A DNA stretch of 64,000 bases from Pollutimonas sp963706785 (lineage in GTDB: Bacteria > Pseudomonadota > Gammaproteobacteria > Burkholderiales > Burkholderiaceae_B), in contig CAVPNJ010000004.1 in the NCBI GenBank assembly GCA_963706785.1, positions 62,001 to 126,000 of the forward strand, read 5' to 3'. A program made the translations under genes and the position numbers. The notes beneath the pieces are model-generated. The model was not told where the DNA came from. It did not search any database and worked only from the letters and a program-made list of their open reading frames with translations. Each line of letters opens with the position of its first letter. Within the stretch, counting starts at the first letter, position 1. Positions 47,786 through 58,173 of the stretch are shown in pieces.

Positions 47786-49894
47786 GCCGCCCCACCTATT
47801 ACAGCCGTTATACGCAAGATGCGTTCATCTGGAATTTCCGCATTGGAAAGCACCCCGATTTGGGGAAAATGATGACGCAAGAATTTGGACAAGGATGCCC
47901 GCAGCACCGGTGGCACGACTAGCACCGTTGCATCGCCATTGGCCTCCTGGACCTGGACGGCGCGCTGAGCATCATTCAATACGCTTTCAGCCAGCCCCGG
48001 CTCAAGCGCCCCACTGGTGGTCAAGGCCTGTGTCAGCACCCGTTCCAGCCTGGGGTCCAGACCGATTACACGCAATTCGGTATCACCCGGGAACCACTGC
48101 TGCGTAATGGCGCGACCCAGCGCGACGCGGGTAAAGGCCAACAGTTCGGCCGGATCCGGCCCCGTGCCGTTGGGATTAAGCGCAGAAAGGCGCGGTGCCT
48201 GTTCGGCCAACGACTCGATAATGCTGCGCATATCGCGGATAGGCACTTCCTCGGCCAGCAAGCCGCGCAGCAGCTTTTGCAATAGCGTAAGCGTGATGGT
48301 TTTGGGCACCAGGTCTTCGACCAATTTTGGCGCTTCGCGACCGACGTGGTCGAGCAGCGATTGGACTTCCTGACGGCCCAGCAACTGGCCGCCGTATCGG
48401 TGCATCAGGTGATTCAAATGCGTGGCGATAACCGTTCCGGCATCGACAACGGTGTAACCGGCAATCTGCGCTTGTTCGCGTAGGCTGACATCGATCCAGA
48501 CCGCGGGCAGGCCGAAGGCTGGATCGGTCGTGATATTGCCGGGCAATTTCATGGTGACGCCACCGGGGTCGATAGCCAGCCACTGCCCGGGCGCTGCGGT
48601 GCCTTTACCGACTTCGACGCCTGAGAGCAGGATACGATAATCGTTAGGCTTAAGTTCCAGGTTGTCGCGTATATGCACCACCGGCGGCAGAAAGCCCGAC
48701 GTCCTGGGCAAATTTCTTGCGCAAGCTGCGAATGCGGTGCAGCAGCTCGCCGTTTTGCGCATGATCCACAAGCGAAATCAGCGATAGCCAACTTCCAAGC
48801 CCAGCGGGTCGACCAGCGCAACATCGCTCCAGCTTGCTTCGGCCGCAGCGGCCTCGACGGCCTCTTGGGCTTTTTGCGGTTCCTGTGCTTGCGCCGCTTT
48901 CTCGGCCTGCTGACGTTTCAACACTAGCCAGCCACCACCGGCCATCGCGGCCGCCAGCGCAAGGAAGGCAACATGGGGCATGCCCGGAATAAGGCCCATG
49001 ACCGCCATGATGCCGGCCGTAATGAACATGACGTTGGGGTTGGCGAACAACTGGCTGACCATTTGCTGGCCGACATCCTGGTCGGTCGCTACACGCGACA
49101 CGACCACGCCGGCGGCTGTCGAGATCACCAGCGCGGGAATTTGCGCAACCAGGCCATCACCGATGGTCAACAATGTATATACGCGGCCGGCTTCGCTAAA
49201 GGCGAGATCGTGTTGCGCCTACCCCGATGATCAGGCCGCCTATGATGTTGATGACCATGATCAGCAGTCCTGCGACGGCATCGCCGCGCACGAACTTGCT
49301 GGCGCCATCCATCGAGCCGTAGAACTCGGCCTCCTGGGCCACTTCCTGGCGGCGGCGGCGCGCTTCGTCTTCACCGACCAGGCCGGCGTTCAGATCGGCG
49401 TCGATCGCCATCTGCTTGCCGGGCATGGCGTCTAGCGTGAAACGGGCGCCAACTTCAGCAATACGCCCCGCACCCTTGGTAATCACCACGAAATTGATAA
49501 TCACCAGGATGACAAAAACGATGATACCGACGGCAAAGTTGCCGCCCACCAGGAAGTGACCGAAGGCTTCGATTACCTGTCCGGCGGCATCTGGCCCTTT
49601 GTGCCCGTGCAGCAGCACCACCCGGGTCGAGGCCACGTTGAGCGACAGGCGCAACAAGGTGGCAAACAGCAGCACGGCTGGAAATGCAGCGAAATCGAGC
49701 GGCTTTTTGGTGAACATGGCCACCAGCAATATCATCACTGAAAGCGAAATATTGAAGGTGAAGAGTAGATCCAGGATAAACGGCGGCAATGGCAGGATCA
49801 TCATGCCAAGCACCATCAGGATCAGTATCGGACCGGCCATCAAGCGCGCATGCTGCCCGCCGTTGGACTTTAGTAAAGCAAAAAAACTATTCAT
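47782..49894 (-). CDS. flhA: Flagellar export gate protein FlhA (three frameshifts)
   Basis: The large export-gate protein, about 703 residues when repaired. The membrane half starts MNSFFALLKSNGGQHARLMA and includes the conserved FHIPEP-type region and GSMDGASKFVRGDAVAGLLIMVINIIGG. The breaks are at about 49218 (extra base, VAQHDLAFSEA disrupted), 48780 (missing base, GYRLISLVD) and 48694 (extra base, DVGFLPPVVHIRDN). The cytoplasmic half then runs intact to the end at 47782, with IDPGGVTMKLPGN-type, DAGTVIATHLNHL and LVPKTITLTLLQKLLRGLLAEEVPIRDMRSI. The start overlaps the flhB stop (TAATG). Confidence 0.93.
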
Positions 49895-51052
49895 TATGCG
49901 TTTGTCGCAACCTTACGTTTGCCCTCAGGGTCTAGCTCTGGAGGGACCATCAAGCGGGAAGGCATTTGGGGTTCTATCCCCATTCCCATATTCCAGCTGC
50001 GCAATTGAAACACCCAGGCCAGCACTTCGGCAACGGCCGAATACAGCTCGGCGGGTATTTCCTGACCCAGTTCCACGTGATGGTACAGTGCGCGCGCCAA
50101 TGGCGGAGCGCTAAGTACCGGCACATTATGTTCAGCCGCGACCATGCGCACCCGCGCTGCCACCAGGCCTGTACCCTTGGCCACCAACTTCGGTGCACCA
50201 CCCTGCCCCTCTGTGTAAGTCAACGCCACCGCGTAATGAGTCGGGTTGGTGACAATGACATCTGCATTCGGTACTTCAGACATCATGCGACGCCGCGCCA
50301 TGGCCCGCTGTTGCTGACGTATCCGGCCTTTGACATGAGGATCGCCATCGCTTTCCTTGTGTTCCTGCTTGACGTCCTGTTTGGACATCCGCATTTTCTT
50401 GAAGTGGCTGAAGAGCTGCCACGGCGCATCGATCATCACAATCAGAATCAGCGCCGACACAATCAAAGTGCAACACAGCGCGACCAAGCCCATGCCTGTT
50501 GTCAGCGCTTCGGTTGGCGTGGTGTGCATCAGCGACAACATCTGATCGCGATAGTGCCAGATGACCATCGCTCCGACCGTGCCGATAACCGAGGCCTTGG
50601 CGAGCGTCTTGATCAGCTCTACGACAGTTTGCGCGGAAAACATCCGCTTCACGCCTTTCAGGGGATTAAGGCGCTCGAACTTGGGCTCGAGTGCCTTGGT
50701 CGAAAACATGAAATCCACCCAGGATGACTGACGCAAAGATTGCCACGACCACCAACAAGACGAACAACGGCGCCAGCGCCAGCAAGGCTTCCAGCGCCGA
50801 CTTGCCCGCCACGGACAACATGACATTGGTGTCGCGCGTTATTCGCAGATCGAACCACATGCCCGAGCGCAATACGCCGCTAAGGCTGTGATACATTTGC
50901 GCACCGCCGAACCATAGCATCGCCACGCCAGCCGCTAACAACAGAAAGGTGTTGAGCTCGCGTGAACGTACGACCTGACCTTCTTCACGCGCCTTTTCCA
51001 GGCGCCGCTGAGAGGCCGGTTCGGTTTTTTCGAGGTCGCTGTCCTCTGCCAT
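49894..51052 (-). CDS. flhB: Flagellar export switch protein FlhB (one frameshift)
   Basis: 385 residues when repaired. The N-terminus EDSDLEKTEPASQRRLEKAREEGQVVRSRELN is the FlhB signature, with four membrane helices following. An extra base in a T run at about 50712 breaks VILGGFMFSTKALEPKF. The cytoplasmic domain carries the self-cleaving motif NPTH at about residue 268 (VIVTNPTHYAVALTY), needed for the change from hook to filament export. It is the full-length partner of the soluble FlhX-type copy at 15.7 kb. Confidence 0.94.
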
Positions 51053-51144
51053 TCAGTGCTAATAAAACGGGGGTGAATACGAAGAAATTCGATCAAATAC
51101 GATTCTAGAACACCCACCGCTAAACGAATGGCCGAGCAAGCCCC

Positions 51145-52660
51145 CTAAATACGCTTAATTCGTTCTTCGAAACGAGCGTAATCAACGCCTATACGTACCG
51201 CGCCCCAGCGGCTGTTACCGATATCCAGGGGAATGGATAGATCGGTGACAATTTCCCCGGTGTCACGCGTGTAGGTCTGGCACAAGACGCCGGATTTGTT
51301 GGCGATTGCTCCCTTGCAGACGTGGTCATCGAAAATGCGCTTATTGCGCACATGCCGCGTATCATGATCAAGGTCTCCCGTGGGCGGGCGCGAATACCGA
51401 GAATTGTGTGTGGGGCAATAGCCGCCCTTGTCTACCAGCAAGGTATAGAAGCCGCCCGGCAACTGATCCAGCACGTAATCCAGAACCTGCGTCAATTGTT
51501 GATCGATCGAACTATCGTATGCAGTGTGATAGCGCGGGGGATTGCTGTTGGCAATACGGCGGTACTGATTATCGAAGATGTCGACGCCCTGCCGGTCGGC
51601 TTGCAGCAGCAAATTGCTGCATGCCTGGCTTAGCGATTCGAGTACGCTTACTAAGGAATCAAAAGGCGTATTACCGGTGCGCAACGCGGCCAGCATCTCT
51701 TGCAAATGCTCTGACTTCGACCGCACGGCTCGGACCTGGTCATTCATGGTGACCATGCGGTTCTGTACTTGCGAGCTAATCGATGCAATCCGGGCAATCG
51801 CTCCGTTCATTTCCTGATTGGTCAGATTCACTTGTGCGACGGTGCTGACAACTTCGCTCATCTGTCCATCCATGCGCTCGAACTCTTTGACAAATTGATC
51901 GAAGCTGACCGTGAATTGACTGACCATCTGATCTGACGAGTCCATATCCAGATGAATCTGGTCGGTTTTGCCGCGCGTTTCGGCCACCAGGTCCAGTATT
52001 TCGCTAGTATGTTTAACGATCTCGCCTGTGGCGGAATTGACTCGTTCGGCTAGCTTGCCGACCTCGCTGGCCACTACCGCAAAACCCTTGCCGGCGTCTC
52101 CCGCGCGAGCCGCCTCTACGCCGGCGTTTAGGGCCAACAAATGAGTCTGCAAGGCAATGTCCTTGATCAGTCGGCTGGTATCCTCGACTGAGTGGGCGCG
52201 CTCACTTAGTTGCAATACCACGCCGCTGAAGACTTCCATTTGCGACGCGACCCGTGTTACCCGCTGGTGCAGCGCATTAAGCTGCTGTAGGGTGTCGTGC
52301 GCAACCTGCATTTGCAGATGAAACATCGTTGCAATGTCGTTGACCGAGGCAGAAGTTTGCCCAGACATTAACGCAATTTGTTCACCGCGTGTGGCCAGGC
52401 CCTCGGCTTCGGTTGCCTGCTGGCTCGCCATCTTGCGACAAGCCTCGGTTTGCTGTATGCAGTCGAGCCGTATTCAGCGAGATATCGATGCTGGCTTGGC
52501 GCATGATCACGAACCGGTCGCGCAAGATACTTAAGAATTTCGCTAGAGGCCAGGCAAGCGGGCTGAGAGTCCAGGCCCGATCTGACAACGTCGCTTCTCC
52601 ACGGCTGAGCCGCCCAAGTAAACGCGAGACGCCCATAGTGCGCCCGGACTTTCGATTCAT
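51145..52660 (-). CDS. Soluble chemoreceptor with C-terminal sensor-like domain (one frameshift)
   Basis: About 504 residues when repaired. ATG 52660 has GGAG nine bases upstream. No strong membrane helix is visible, so the protein is probably cytoplasmic. The frame breaks at about 52453 (extra base between TARLHT and QTEACRKMAS). A signalling domain follows with a diverged tip, ALQTHLLALNAGVEAARAGDAGKGFAVVASEVGKLAERV. The last 140 residues are not signalling sequence: YHTAYDSSIDQQLTQVLDYV, LLVDKGGYCPTHNSRYSRPP, NKRIFDDHVCKGAIAN, TYTRDTGEIVTDLSIPLDI and WGAVRIGVDY, a Cache-like pattern. The sensor thus lies after the signalling helices. Located between flhB and cheZ. Confidence 0.83.
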
Positions 52661-52808
52661 GCTTGTCTCCAGCTTTTATAATATTTTTTATGGGGACGCC
52701 TTCAAGGGCGGCCCATCGTGACAACACCACCCTCCGGCCAAGCATTGCGATAGCTTCTTATGAAGATATCGCTTTTGTGTACTTATATTGTTTAAAAAAT
52801 GTGCTTAT

Positions 52809-53453
52809 TTAGAAGCCCAGGCTATCGAGCAGGTCGTCGACCTGGTCTTGACTGGTCACGACATCCACCTTGCCTGCCGGACTGACTTCGGGGCCGTTCA
52901 GCAACGATGCGGCTTCTTCGCGGCGCTCTTGCGGCACGCTGTCGATTAACACCTGGACCAGTTCTGTTTCTATCGCTGTGACCACCCCCAACATTTTCAT
53001 GATGACCTGGCCGGTCAGATCCTGAAAATCCTGAGCCATGATGATATCAAGTAAATTGGTCTGCGAAGCCTGCGTCTTTTCAGGAATAACCCTGAGCAAA
53101 GCGCGCGTATCATCGACAAGCTCGCGAGCCTGGTTAAGCTCTACCGGATTATCGAACCAACTTTGCCAGCGCGCATCCAGCGCTTTTGCCTCGCGCTGCA
53201 TGCTGTCTTGCAAAGGCTGGGTCTGTTCGGCGGAATTCAATACGCGATTCGCTGCTTGCTCGGTCATGCGTGCTACATAATGCAGACGATCACGAGCATC
53301 GGGAATGGCGTGAGCAGCGTCCTGGATAGCTTGATCCAGGCCGAGTTCCCGCATGCTTTCGCGCAATTTACGGGTAACCGATGCGACACGGTGTATTAAG
53401 TCGACAGGATGATCGTCGGGCTCGGGCGCCAAGGGAGCGTTGGAGATGGTCAT
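52809..53453 (-). CDS. cheZ: Chemotaxis phosphatase CheZ
   Basis: A 214-residue protein that removes phosphate from CheY-P. The long-helix core contains AQDFQDLTGQVIMKML, the segment with the catalytic glutamine. The extreme C-terminus QVDDLLDSLGF is the CheY-binding peptide. I chose the ATG at 53453 (MTISNAPLAPEPD), 8 bases after the cheY stop with AAGAGA upstream. The longer frame only adds cheY out of frame. Confidence 0.93.
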   Translation of the reverse strand: MTISNAPLAPEPDDHPVDLIHRVASVTRKLRESMRELGLDQAIQDAAHAIPDARDRLHYVARMTEQAANRVLNSAEQTQPLQDSMQREAKALDARWQSWFDNPVELNQARELVDDTRALLRVIPEKTQASQTNLLDIIMAQDFQDLTGQVIMKMLGVVTAIETELVQVLIDSVPQERREEAASLLNGPEVSPAGKVDVVTSQDQVDDLLDSLGF

Positions 53454-53460
53454 AGTTCTC

Positions 53461-53850
53461 TTAGGCCCCAAGCTTTTCGAAGATCTTGTTAAGCTTTTCT
53501 TCCAGCGTTGCAGCAGTGAAAGGCTTGACCACGTAACCATTTGCCCCGGCTTGCGCAGCGGCAATGATGTTCTCTTTCTTGGCTTCAGCCGTGACCATCA
53601 GCACCGGCAGCTTGGCCAGAGCCGGATCAGCGCGAATATGCTGCAACATGACGAGGCCGTCCATATTGGGCATATTCCAGTCGGACACGACAAACTCGAA
53701 ATTGCCATTTCGCAATTTTTCGAGACCCATGGCGCCATCCTCGGCTTCGTCCACATTCTCGAATCCCAGATCCTTCAGCAGGTTCTTGATGATACGACGC
53801 ATGGTCGGAAAATCATCAACAACCAAGATTTTCATGGTTTTTTGTACCAC
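53461..53850 (-). CDS. cheY: Chemotaxis response regulator CheY
   Basis: A 129-residue single receiver domain. ILVVDDFPTMRRII gives the acidic pair. The phosphorylated Asp is in FEFVVSDWNMPNMDGL, and MVTAEAKKENI and NGYVVKPFTAATLEEKL supply the conserved Thr/Ala and Lys. Start taken as GTG 53850, since GGAG lies 8 bases upstream; ATG 53835 would give a slightly shorter protein. Binds FliM when phosphorylated. Confidence 0.95.
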   Translation of the reverse strand: MVQKTMKILVVDDFPTMRRIIKNLLKDLGFENVDEAEDGAMGLEKLRNGNFEFVVSDWNMPNMDGLVMLQHIRADPALAKLPVLMVTAEAKKENIIAAAQAGANGYVVKPFTAATLEEKLNKIFEKLGA

Positions 53851-53896
53851 TTAACACGCTCCAAAATAATAAACGACTACCAATTCTTAAGGGAAT

Positions 53897-54949
53897 TCAG
53901 ACGCGGTGACCATAGGAACCGGCGCTGGACAGAATACGCTCGCTAATCTCCGACAACGGCACCGCATGATCAGCGGCACCAATATGCAAGGCCTCGCGCG
54001 GCATGCCAAATACCACACAACTTGCTTCATCTTGCGCAAAAGTGATCGCGCCAGCTTGCTTCATGGCTAGCATGCCCTGGGCCCCGTCTTTGCCCATGCC
54101 AGTCAAAATAACGCCAACGGCATTTTTTCCGGCCACCTGTGCCGCCGAATGGAACAGCACGTCCACCGACGGACGATGCCGGTTCACAGGCTCGCTGTAT
54201 TCGAGTTTGACCACGTAGTTGGCGCCCGATTTGGCCAGCTTCATGTGCGCCACACCACCCGGTGCAAGATAAACATGGCCAGGTAACACCCGTTGGCCAT
54301 CTTCGGCTTCGTGCACTTCCATCGCGCACAAGTTATCAAGCCGCTGCACAAACGAGCGCGTAAAGCCGGCCGGCATGTGTTGCGTGATCATGATCGCCGG
54401 ACTATTTGCGGGCAACGGTTCCAGCACCTGACGTATGGCCTCTGTGCCGCCCGTCGATGCGCCAATCAGTACCAGCTTTTCCGTGGTGGAAAACAAGTGG
54501 GTCAGACGCCGCGCCCGCGGCGCACTATTCGGCACAGCCTGCCGGGGCTTGGATGTCGCAGCAGCCCGAATCTTGTCGGCAATAAGTTCGCTATATTCGA
54601 GCAAACCATCACGCAGGCCCAGCTTGGGTTTAGTCACGAAATCGACCGCGCCAAGCTCGAGCGCACGCAGAGTGACTTCGGAATTGCGCTCGGTCAGCGA
54701 CGACACCATCACCACAGGCATAGGCCGTAGACGCATCAGGCGTTCCAGGAAATCCAGGCCGTCCATACGCGGCATTTCAACGTCAAGCGTGAGGACATCG
54801 GGATTGTGCTGCTTGATCAGTTCGCGCGCGATGAGAGGGTCGGGAGCCGATGCCACGACCTCCATATCGGCTTGGCTATTGATGATTTCGGTCATCAGAC
54901 CGCGGACTAATGCCGAATCATCAACGCACAGGACTCGAATTTTCTTCAT
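53897..54949 (-). CDS. cheB: Chemoreceptor methylesterase/deamidase CheB
   Basis: A 350-residue two-domain enzyme. The receiver domain reads IRVLCVDDSALVRGLM, with phospho-Asp in DVLTLDVEMPRMDGL. A linker leads to the methylesterase domain with catalytic Ser in IGASTGGTEAI, His in ITQHMPAGFTRSFVQRL and Asp in TGMGKDGAQGM. I took ATG 54949 (MKKIRVLCV). A TTG at 54961 would add four residues; neither has a good ribosome site. Acts with CheR in adaptation. Confidence 0.95.
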   Translation of the reverse strand: MKKIRVLCVDDSALVRGLMTEIINSQADMEVVASAPDPLIARELIKQHNPDVLTLDVEMPRMDGLDFLERLMRLRPMPVVMVSSLTERNSEVTLRALELGAVDFVTKPKLGLRDGLLEYSELIADKIRAAATSKPRQAVPNSAPRARRLTHLFSTTEKLVLIGASTGGTEAIRQVLEPLPANSPAIMITQHMPAGFTRSFVQRLDNLCAMEVHEAEDGQRVLPGHVYLAPGGVAHMKLAKSGANYVVKLEYSEPVNRHRPSVDVLFHSAAQVAGKNAVGVILTGMGKDGAQGMLAMKQAGAITFAQDEASCVVFGMPREALHIGAADHAVPLSEISERILSSAGSYGHRV

Positions 54950-54990
54950 TAGACAATTCAATTAAAAAGTGGTGACCGCCGACGTTACTG

Positions 54991-55833
54991 CTACGTCGGC
55001 GTGTACACCGTCTGGCCTTGCAAACGAAACGCTTTGGTCAGATAAGTAAAATTTTCGGAGTGACCTGCAAACAATAGGCCCCCGGGCTTTAATGTCGGCG
55101 CAAAACGCTCCAGCACGCGCGTCTGGGTTGGTTTATCGAAATAAATCATGGTGTTGCGGCAGAATATAGCGTCGAACTTTCGATCGGTGGGCCAGCTTGG
55201 AGCGAGCAGATTCAAGGTATCGAATTCGATCATGTCGCGCAAACTGTCCTTGACCCTTACCATGCCGGTCTGCTTACCCGTTCCACGCTGAAAGTACTTT
55301 TTTAAATATTCCTCGGGCACAGGCTGCACCCGTTCCATGGAATAAACGCCCTGTTTGGCGCGCTCGATGGCACGTGTGTCGATATCGGTCGCGTATATCG
55401 ATACGCCTACGTCTGGCTGAAGACACGATTCGCGCAGCGTCATGGCAATGGTGTAGGGCTCTTCGCCGGTGGAAGCCGCCGCGCACCATACCGAAAAGGG
55501 CTTTCTTCGCGCTTTGGCGAATTCGGCAAGAATTTCGAAGTGATGCTGCTCGCGAAAAAACGCCGTGTGATTGATCGTGAACGCGTTGACGAACGCCTCC
55601 CATTCGGGCGAATGGGGATTATGCTCGAGATGATCCAGGTATTCTTTGACAGTGGTCAGGCCCAGACCCTTAGCCCGCAAGCCTAGGGTGCGCGCTGCCA
55701 TTTCGAGCTTATGACTGCCGATCACAATCCCCGCCCGGGCGCGCAACACGCGGGCGGAGCGCTCAAAGTCATGCTGCCCGACCTCGGCAAGGACGGGCAT
55801 GGTGAATATCGATTGTGGTTCAGGCTGGGACAT
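54991..55833 (-). CDS. cheR: Chemoreceptor methyltransferase CheR
   Basis: A 280-residue SAM-dependent glutamate methyltransferase. The N-terminal helical domain includes the typical NHTAFFREQHHFEIL. SAM-binding motif VWCAAASTGEEPYTIAM. Further conserved are YATDIDTRAIERAKQGVY and FCRNTMIYFDKPTQ. It starts 8 bases after the adjacent receptor gene ends and modifies the six receptors encoded here and any others. Two of those carry a pentapeptide tail. Confidence 0.95.
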   Translation of the reverse strand: MSQPEPQSIFTMPVLAEVGQHDFERSARVLRARAGIVIGSHKLEMAARTLGLRAKGLGLTTVKEYLDHLEHNPHSPEWEAFVNAFTINHTAFFREQHHFEILAEFAKARRKPFSVWCAAASTGEEPYTIAMTLRESCLQPDVGVSIYATDIDTRAIERAKQGVYSMERVQPVPEEYLKKYFQRGTGKQTGMVRVKDSLRDMIEFDTLNLLAPSWPTDRKFDAIFCRNTMIYFDKPTQTRVLERFAPTLKPGGLLFAGHSENFTYLTKAFRLQGQTVYTPT

Positions 55834-55841
55834 ACATACCG

Positions 55842-57590
55842 TCAGGAACGCGCTAACGCTCCAAGAGATTGTGTCAGGCTCACTGATTCCCGATTGGAAC
55901 TTGGCCCTGACCTGGAATGTTTCAGCTGTGCTGCCGCGACATCGATAACTTCGTTGGTATTGATTTTGAAAACGGAAACGGCTTCTGTCAGGCGGGTCGC
56001 CTGGTCCTGCAATGAACCGGCGGCGGCGGCAGCCTGTTCAACCAGGGCCGCATTCTGCTGGACTACGCCGTCCATTTCCGTAACGGCACGGTTAACCTGT
56101 TCGATGCCGTCGGACTGTTCGTGCGACGCGGAAGAGATTTCGCCCATGATGGTGGTTACGCCTTGCACCGACCCAACCACTTCCTGCATGATTTCGCCTG
56201 CTTCGCTAGCCTGTAGCGCGCCTGCCTGCACTTTGAGCAGCGACTCTTCAATTTGCTCTTTGATTTCTTTGGCGGCTTGAGCGCTGCGCTGCGCCAGCGA
56301 CCGCACTTCACCGGCGACCACGGCAAAGCCCCTGCCCTGTTCGCCGACACGGGCCGCTTCCACAGCGGCGTTAAGTGCCAGGATATTGGTCTGGAACGCA
56401 ATGCCGTCGATCACCCCAACGATCTCGGCCATTTTGGCCGAACTGGTGGAAATTTCGTCCATGGTCGCAACGACCACCGAAACTGCCTGGCCGCCGCGTA
56501 CGGCGACGTCAGACGCGCCTTTGGCGAGTTTATCGGCCTGCTCGGCGTTGTCAGTGTTCTGGCGCACGGTACTGGCCAGCTGCTCCATGCTGGCCGCCGT
56601 TTGTTGCAGAGCCGCAGCTTGTTGCTCAGTGCGGCCGCTAAGGTCGGTGTTGCCCGTGAAAATTTCACGCGAGCCGAGGTTGATTTCCTCGACCCCGCGC
56701 CGTACGGCGCTGACTGTGCGCGTCAGGCTGTCTTGCATGCGCCGCATGGCGTCGTAGAGGACACCGATTTCATTGCGCGAGAGCACATCGACACGTTGGG
56801 TAAGGTCGCCGCCCGCAATGCGATCGAAATGTGCGCCCGCCTGGCGCAACGGCCGTAAGACCATGCGGCTTAGGAAAGCATAGGTGACGAAGGCAATGAG
56901 CACGCATAACAGCATGGCGACAGAGACCAGCTTGATGACCAAATCGTATTGATTGGCCTCTTTCTGGTAGGCGCGATCGATAATTCGCTGCTGAAATGCA
57001 TGCAGATTGTCTATCGAGCTATACAGGTCTTGTTCCAGAGTCTGAGTGGTACTGCTGAGAAAGCTATGGAATTCTTTGATATTGCCATTCGAAAGCATAT
57101 CGAACAATGGCTGCACCCCGGCATTCATCAAGGTGGTGTAGCGTTCCGCCACGCGCGCGTAACCCTTTTCAGGATCCGGCACGCCTTTTATGTGCTCACG
57201 AAGCTCGGCAAAAATCTTTAGCGATTTATCGTACTCGGTGCGCGCACTGGCAAGCAGCTTACGCGCTTCGTCGCCGACCACGGAAATCTGAGCGGCTTGA
57301 GCTCCACCCCATTCAGTCGCGGTGGCGTAGGCCTGTTGTTGGTCGTTAACGGCAAGACTCGCAACCGTGCGCCCTAAAAGCGTCTGAACATCCTTGTAGC
57401 CATCGACCGCTTTGTAGAGATCGGCCCCCAGGCGCTGATTCTGGACAATACTCTGCAGCGAATCATTGCTGCCACGCAGCGACAACACACCCAGCGCGGC
57501 GCCGGCAACAAGCATGATCAGAAAGAAAACAAGGACCAGGATCAGGCTGGTACGAATTTTCATATTGGAGAACAGCGACATCTTACGCAT
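55842..57590 (-). CDS. Methyl-accepting chemotaxis protein in the che operon
   Basis: A 582-residue intact transmembrane receptor. The first helix is near the N-terminus (TSLILVLVFFLIMLVAGAALG). A periplasmic Tar-like helical domain (about 45-205) follows, then a second helix (LVSVAMLLCVLIAFVTYAFL), HAMP and the signalling domain with FQTNILALNAAVEAARVGEQGRGF. ATG 57590 (MRKMSLFSNMK) is preferred because AAGG lies upstream. ATG 57581 is also possible. It has no CheR-binding pentapeptide. HAMP and signalling domain are nearly identical to the receptor at 28.6-30.3 kb. Confidence 0.88.
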   Translation of the reverse strand: MRKMSLFSNMKIRTSLILVLVFFLIMLVAGAALGVLSLRGSNDSLQSIVQNQRLGADLYKAVDGYKDVQTLLGRTVASLAVNDQQQAYATATEWGGAQAAQISVVGDEARKLLASARTEYDKSLKIFAELREHIKGVPDPEKGYARVAERYTTLMNAGVQPLFDMLSNGNIKEFHSFLSSTTQTLEQDLYSSIDNLHAFQQRIIDRAYQKEANQYDLVIKLVSVAMLLCVLIAFVTYAFLSRMVLRPLRQAGAHFDRIAGGDLTQRVDVLSRNEIGVLYDAMRRMQDSLTRTVSAVRRGVEEINLGSREIFTGNTDLSGRTEQQAAALQQTAASMEQLASTVRQNTDNAEQADKLAKGASDVAVRGGQAVSVVVATMDEISTSSAKMAEIVGVIDGIAFQTNILALNAAVEAARVGEQGRGFAVVAGEVRSLAQRSAQAAKEIKEQIEESLLKVQAGALQASEAGEIMQEVVGSVQGVTTIMGEISSASHEQSDGIEQVNRAVTEMDGVVQQNAALVEQAAAAAGSLQDQATRLTEAVSVFKINTNEVIDVAAAQLKHSRSGPSSNRESVSLTQSLGALARS

Positions 57591-57645
57591 ACTGCATTGC
57601 CTTGAGTTATTGAGCCATCCACACACCGCAACGCACCACAGGCGC

Positions 57646-58146
57646 TTAAGCTGCGGCGCTTTCTACCAGAGCCATTTCTTCGCTGGTCATCAATTTTTCA
57701 ATATCGACGAGAATGAGCATGCGTTCGCCGAGCGTGCCGATGCCCGTCAGGTATTCGGTAGAAAACGCTGTACCGAATTGCGGCGCCGCGCTGATTTGCG
57801 AAGGCTGCAACATCAGGACATCGGACACGCCGTCGACTACCACGCCCACCACACGGGTCTGGAGGTTAAGAATGACCACAACGGTTTGGTGGTTGTATTC
57901 GACTGTGTCGAGGTTGAACTTAATGCGCATGTCGACGATGGGAACAATGATCCCGCGCAAGTTTGTCACACCCTTGACAAAAGAAGGCACATTCGCGATA
58001 CGGGTCACACTTTGGGCGTCGTAGCCCCGAATTTCCTGGACCTTCAGGATATCAATGCCGTATTCCTGCGCGGCAAGCGTGAAGACAAGGAATTCCTGGC
58101 CGGTGGTATCGACCTGTTCGGAATTGGACGTGAATTTATCAAGCAT
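57646..58146 (-). CDS. cheW: Chemotaxis coupling protein CheW
   Basis: A 166-residue, SH3-like scaffold linking receptors to CheA. Typical blocks are EFLVFTLAAQEYGIDILKVQEIRGY, VPSFVKGVTNLRGIIVPIVDMR and VVGVVVDGVSDVLMLQPSQI. GGAG precedes the ATG. Lies 27 bases after cheA. Confidence 0.95.
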   Translation of the reverse strand: MLDKFTSNSEQVDTTGQEFLVFTLAAQEYGIDILKVQEIRGYDAQSVTRIANVPSFVKGVTNLRGIIVPIVDMRIKFNLDTVEYNHQTVVVILNLQTRVVGVVVDGVSDVLMLQPSQISAAPQFGTAFSTEYLTGIGTLGERMLILVDIEKLMTSEEMALVESAAA

Positions 58147-58173
58147 GATTTTCTCCGAAACTTTAAAAAGGCG

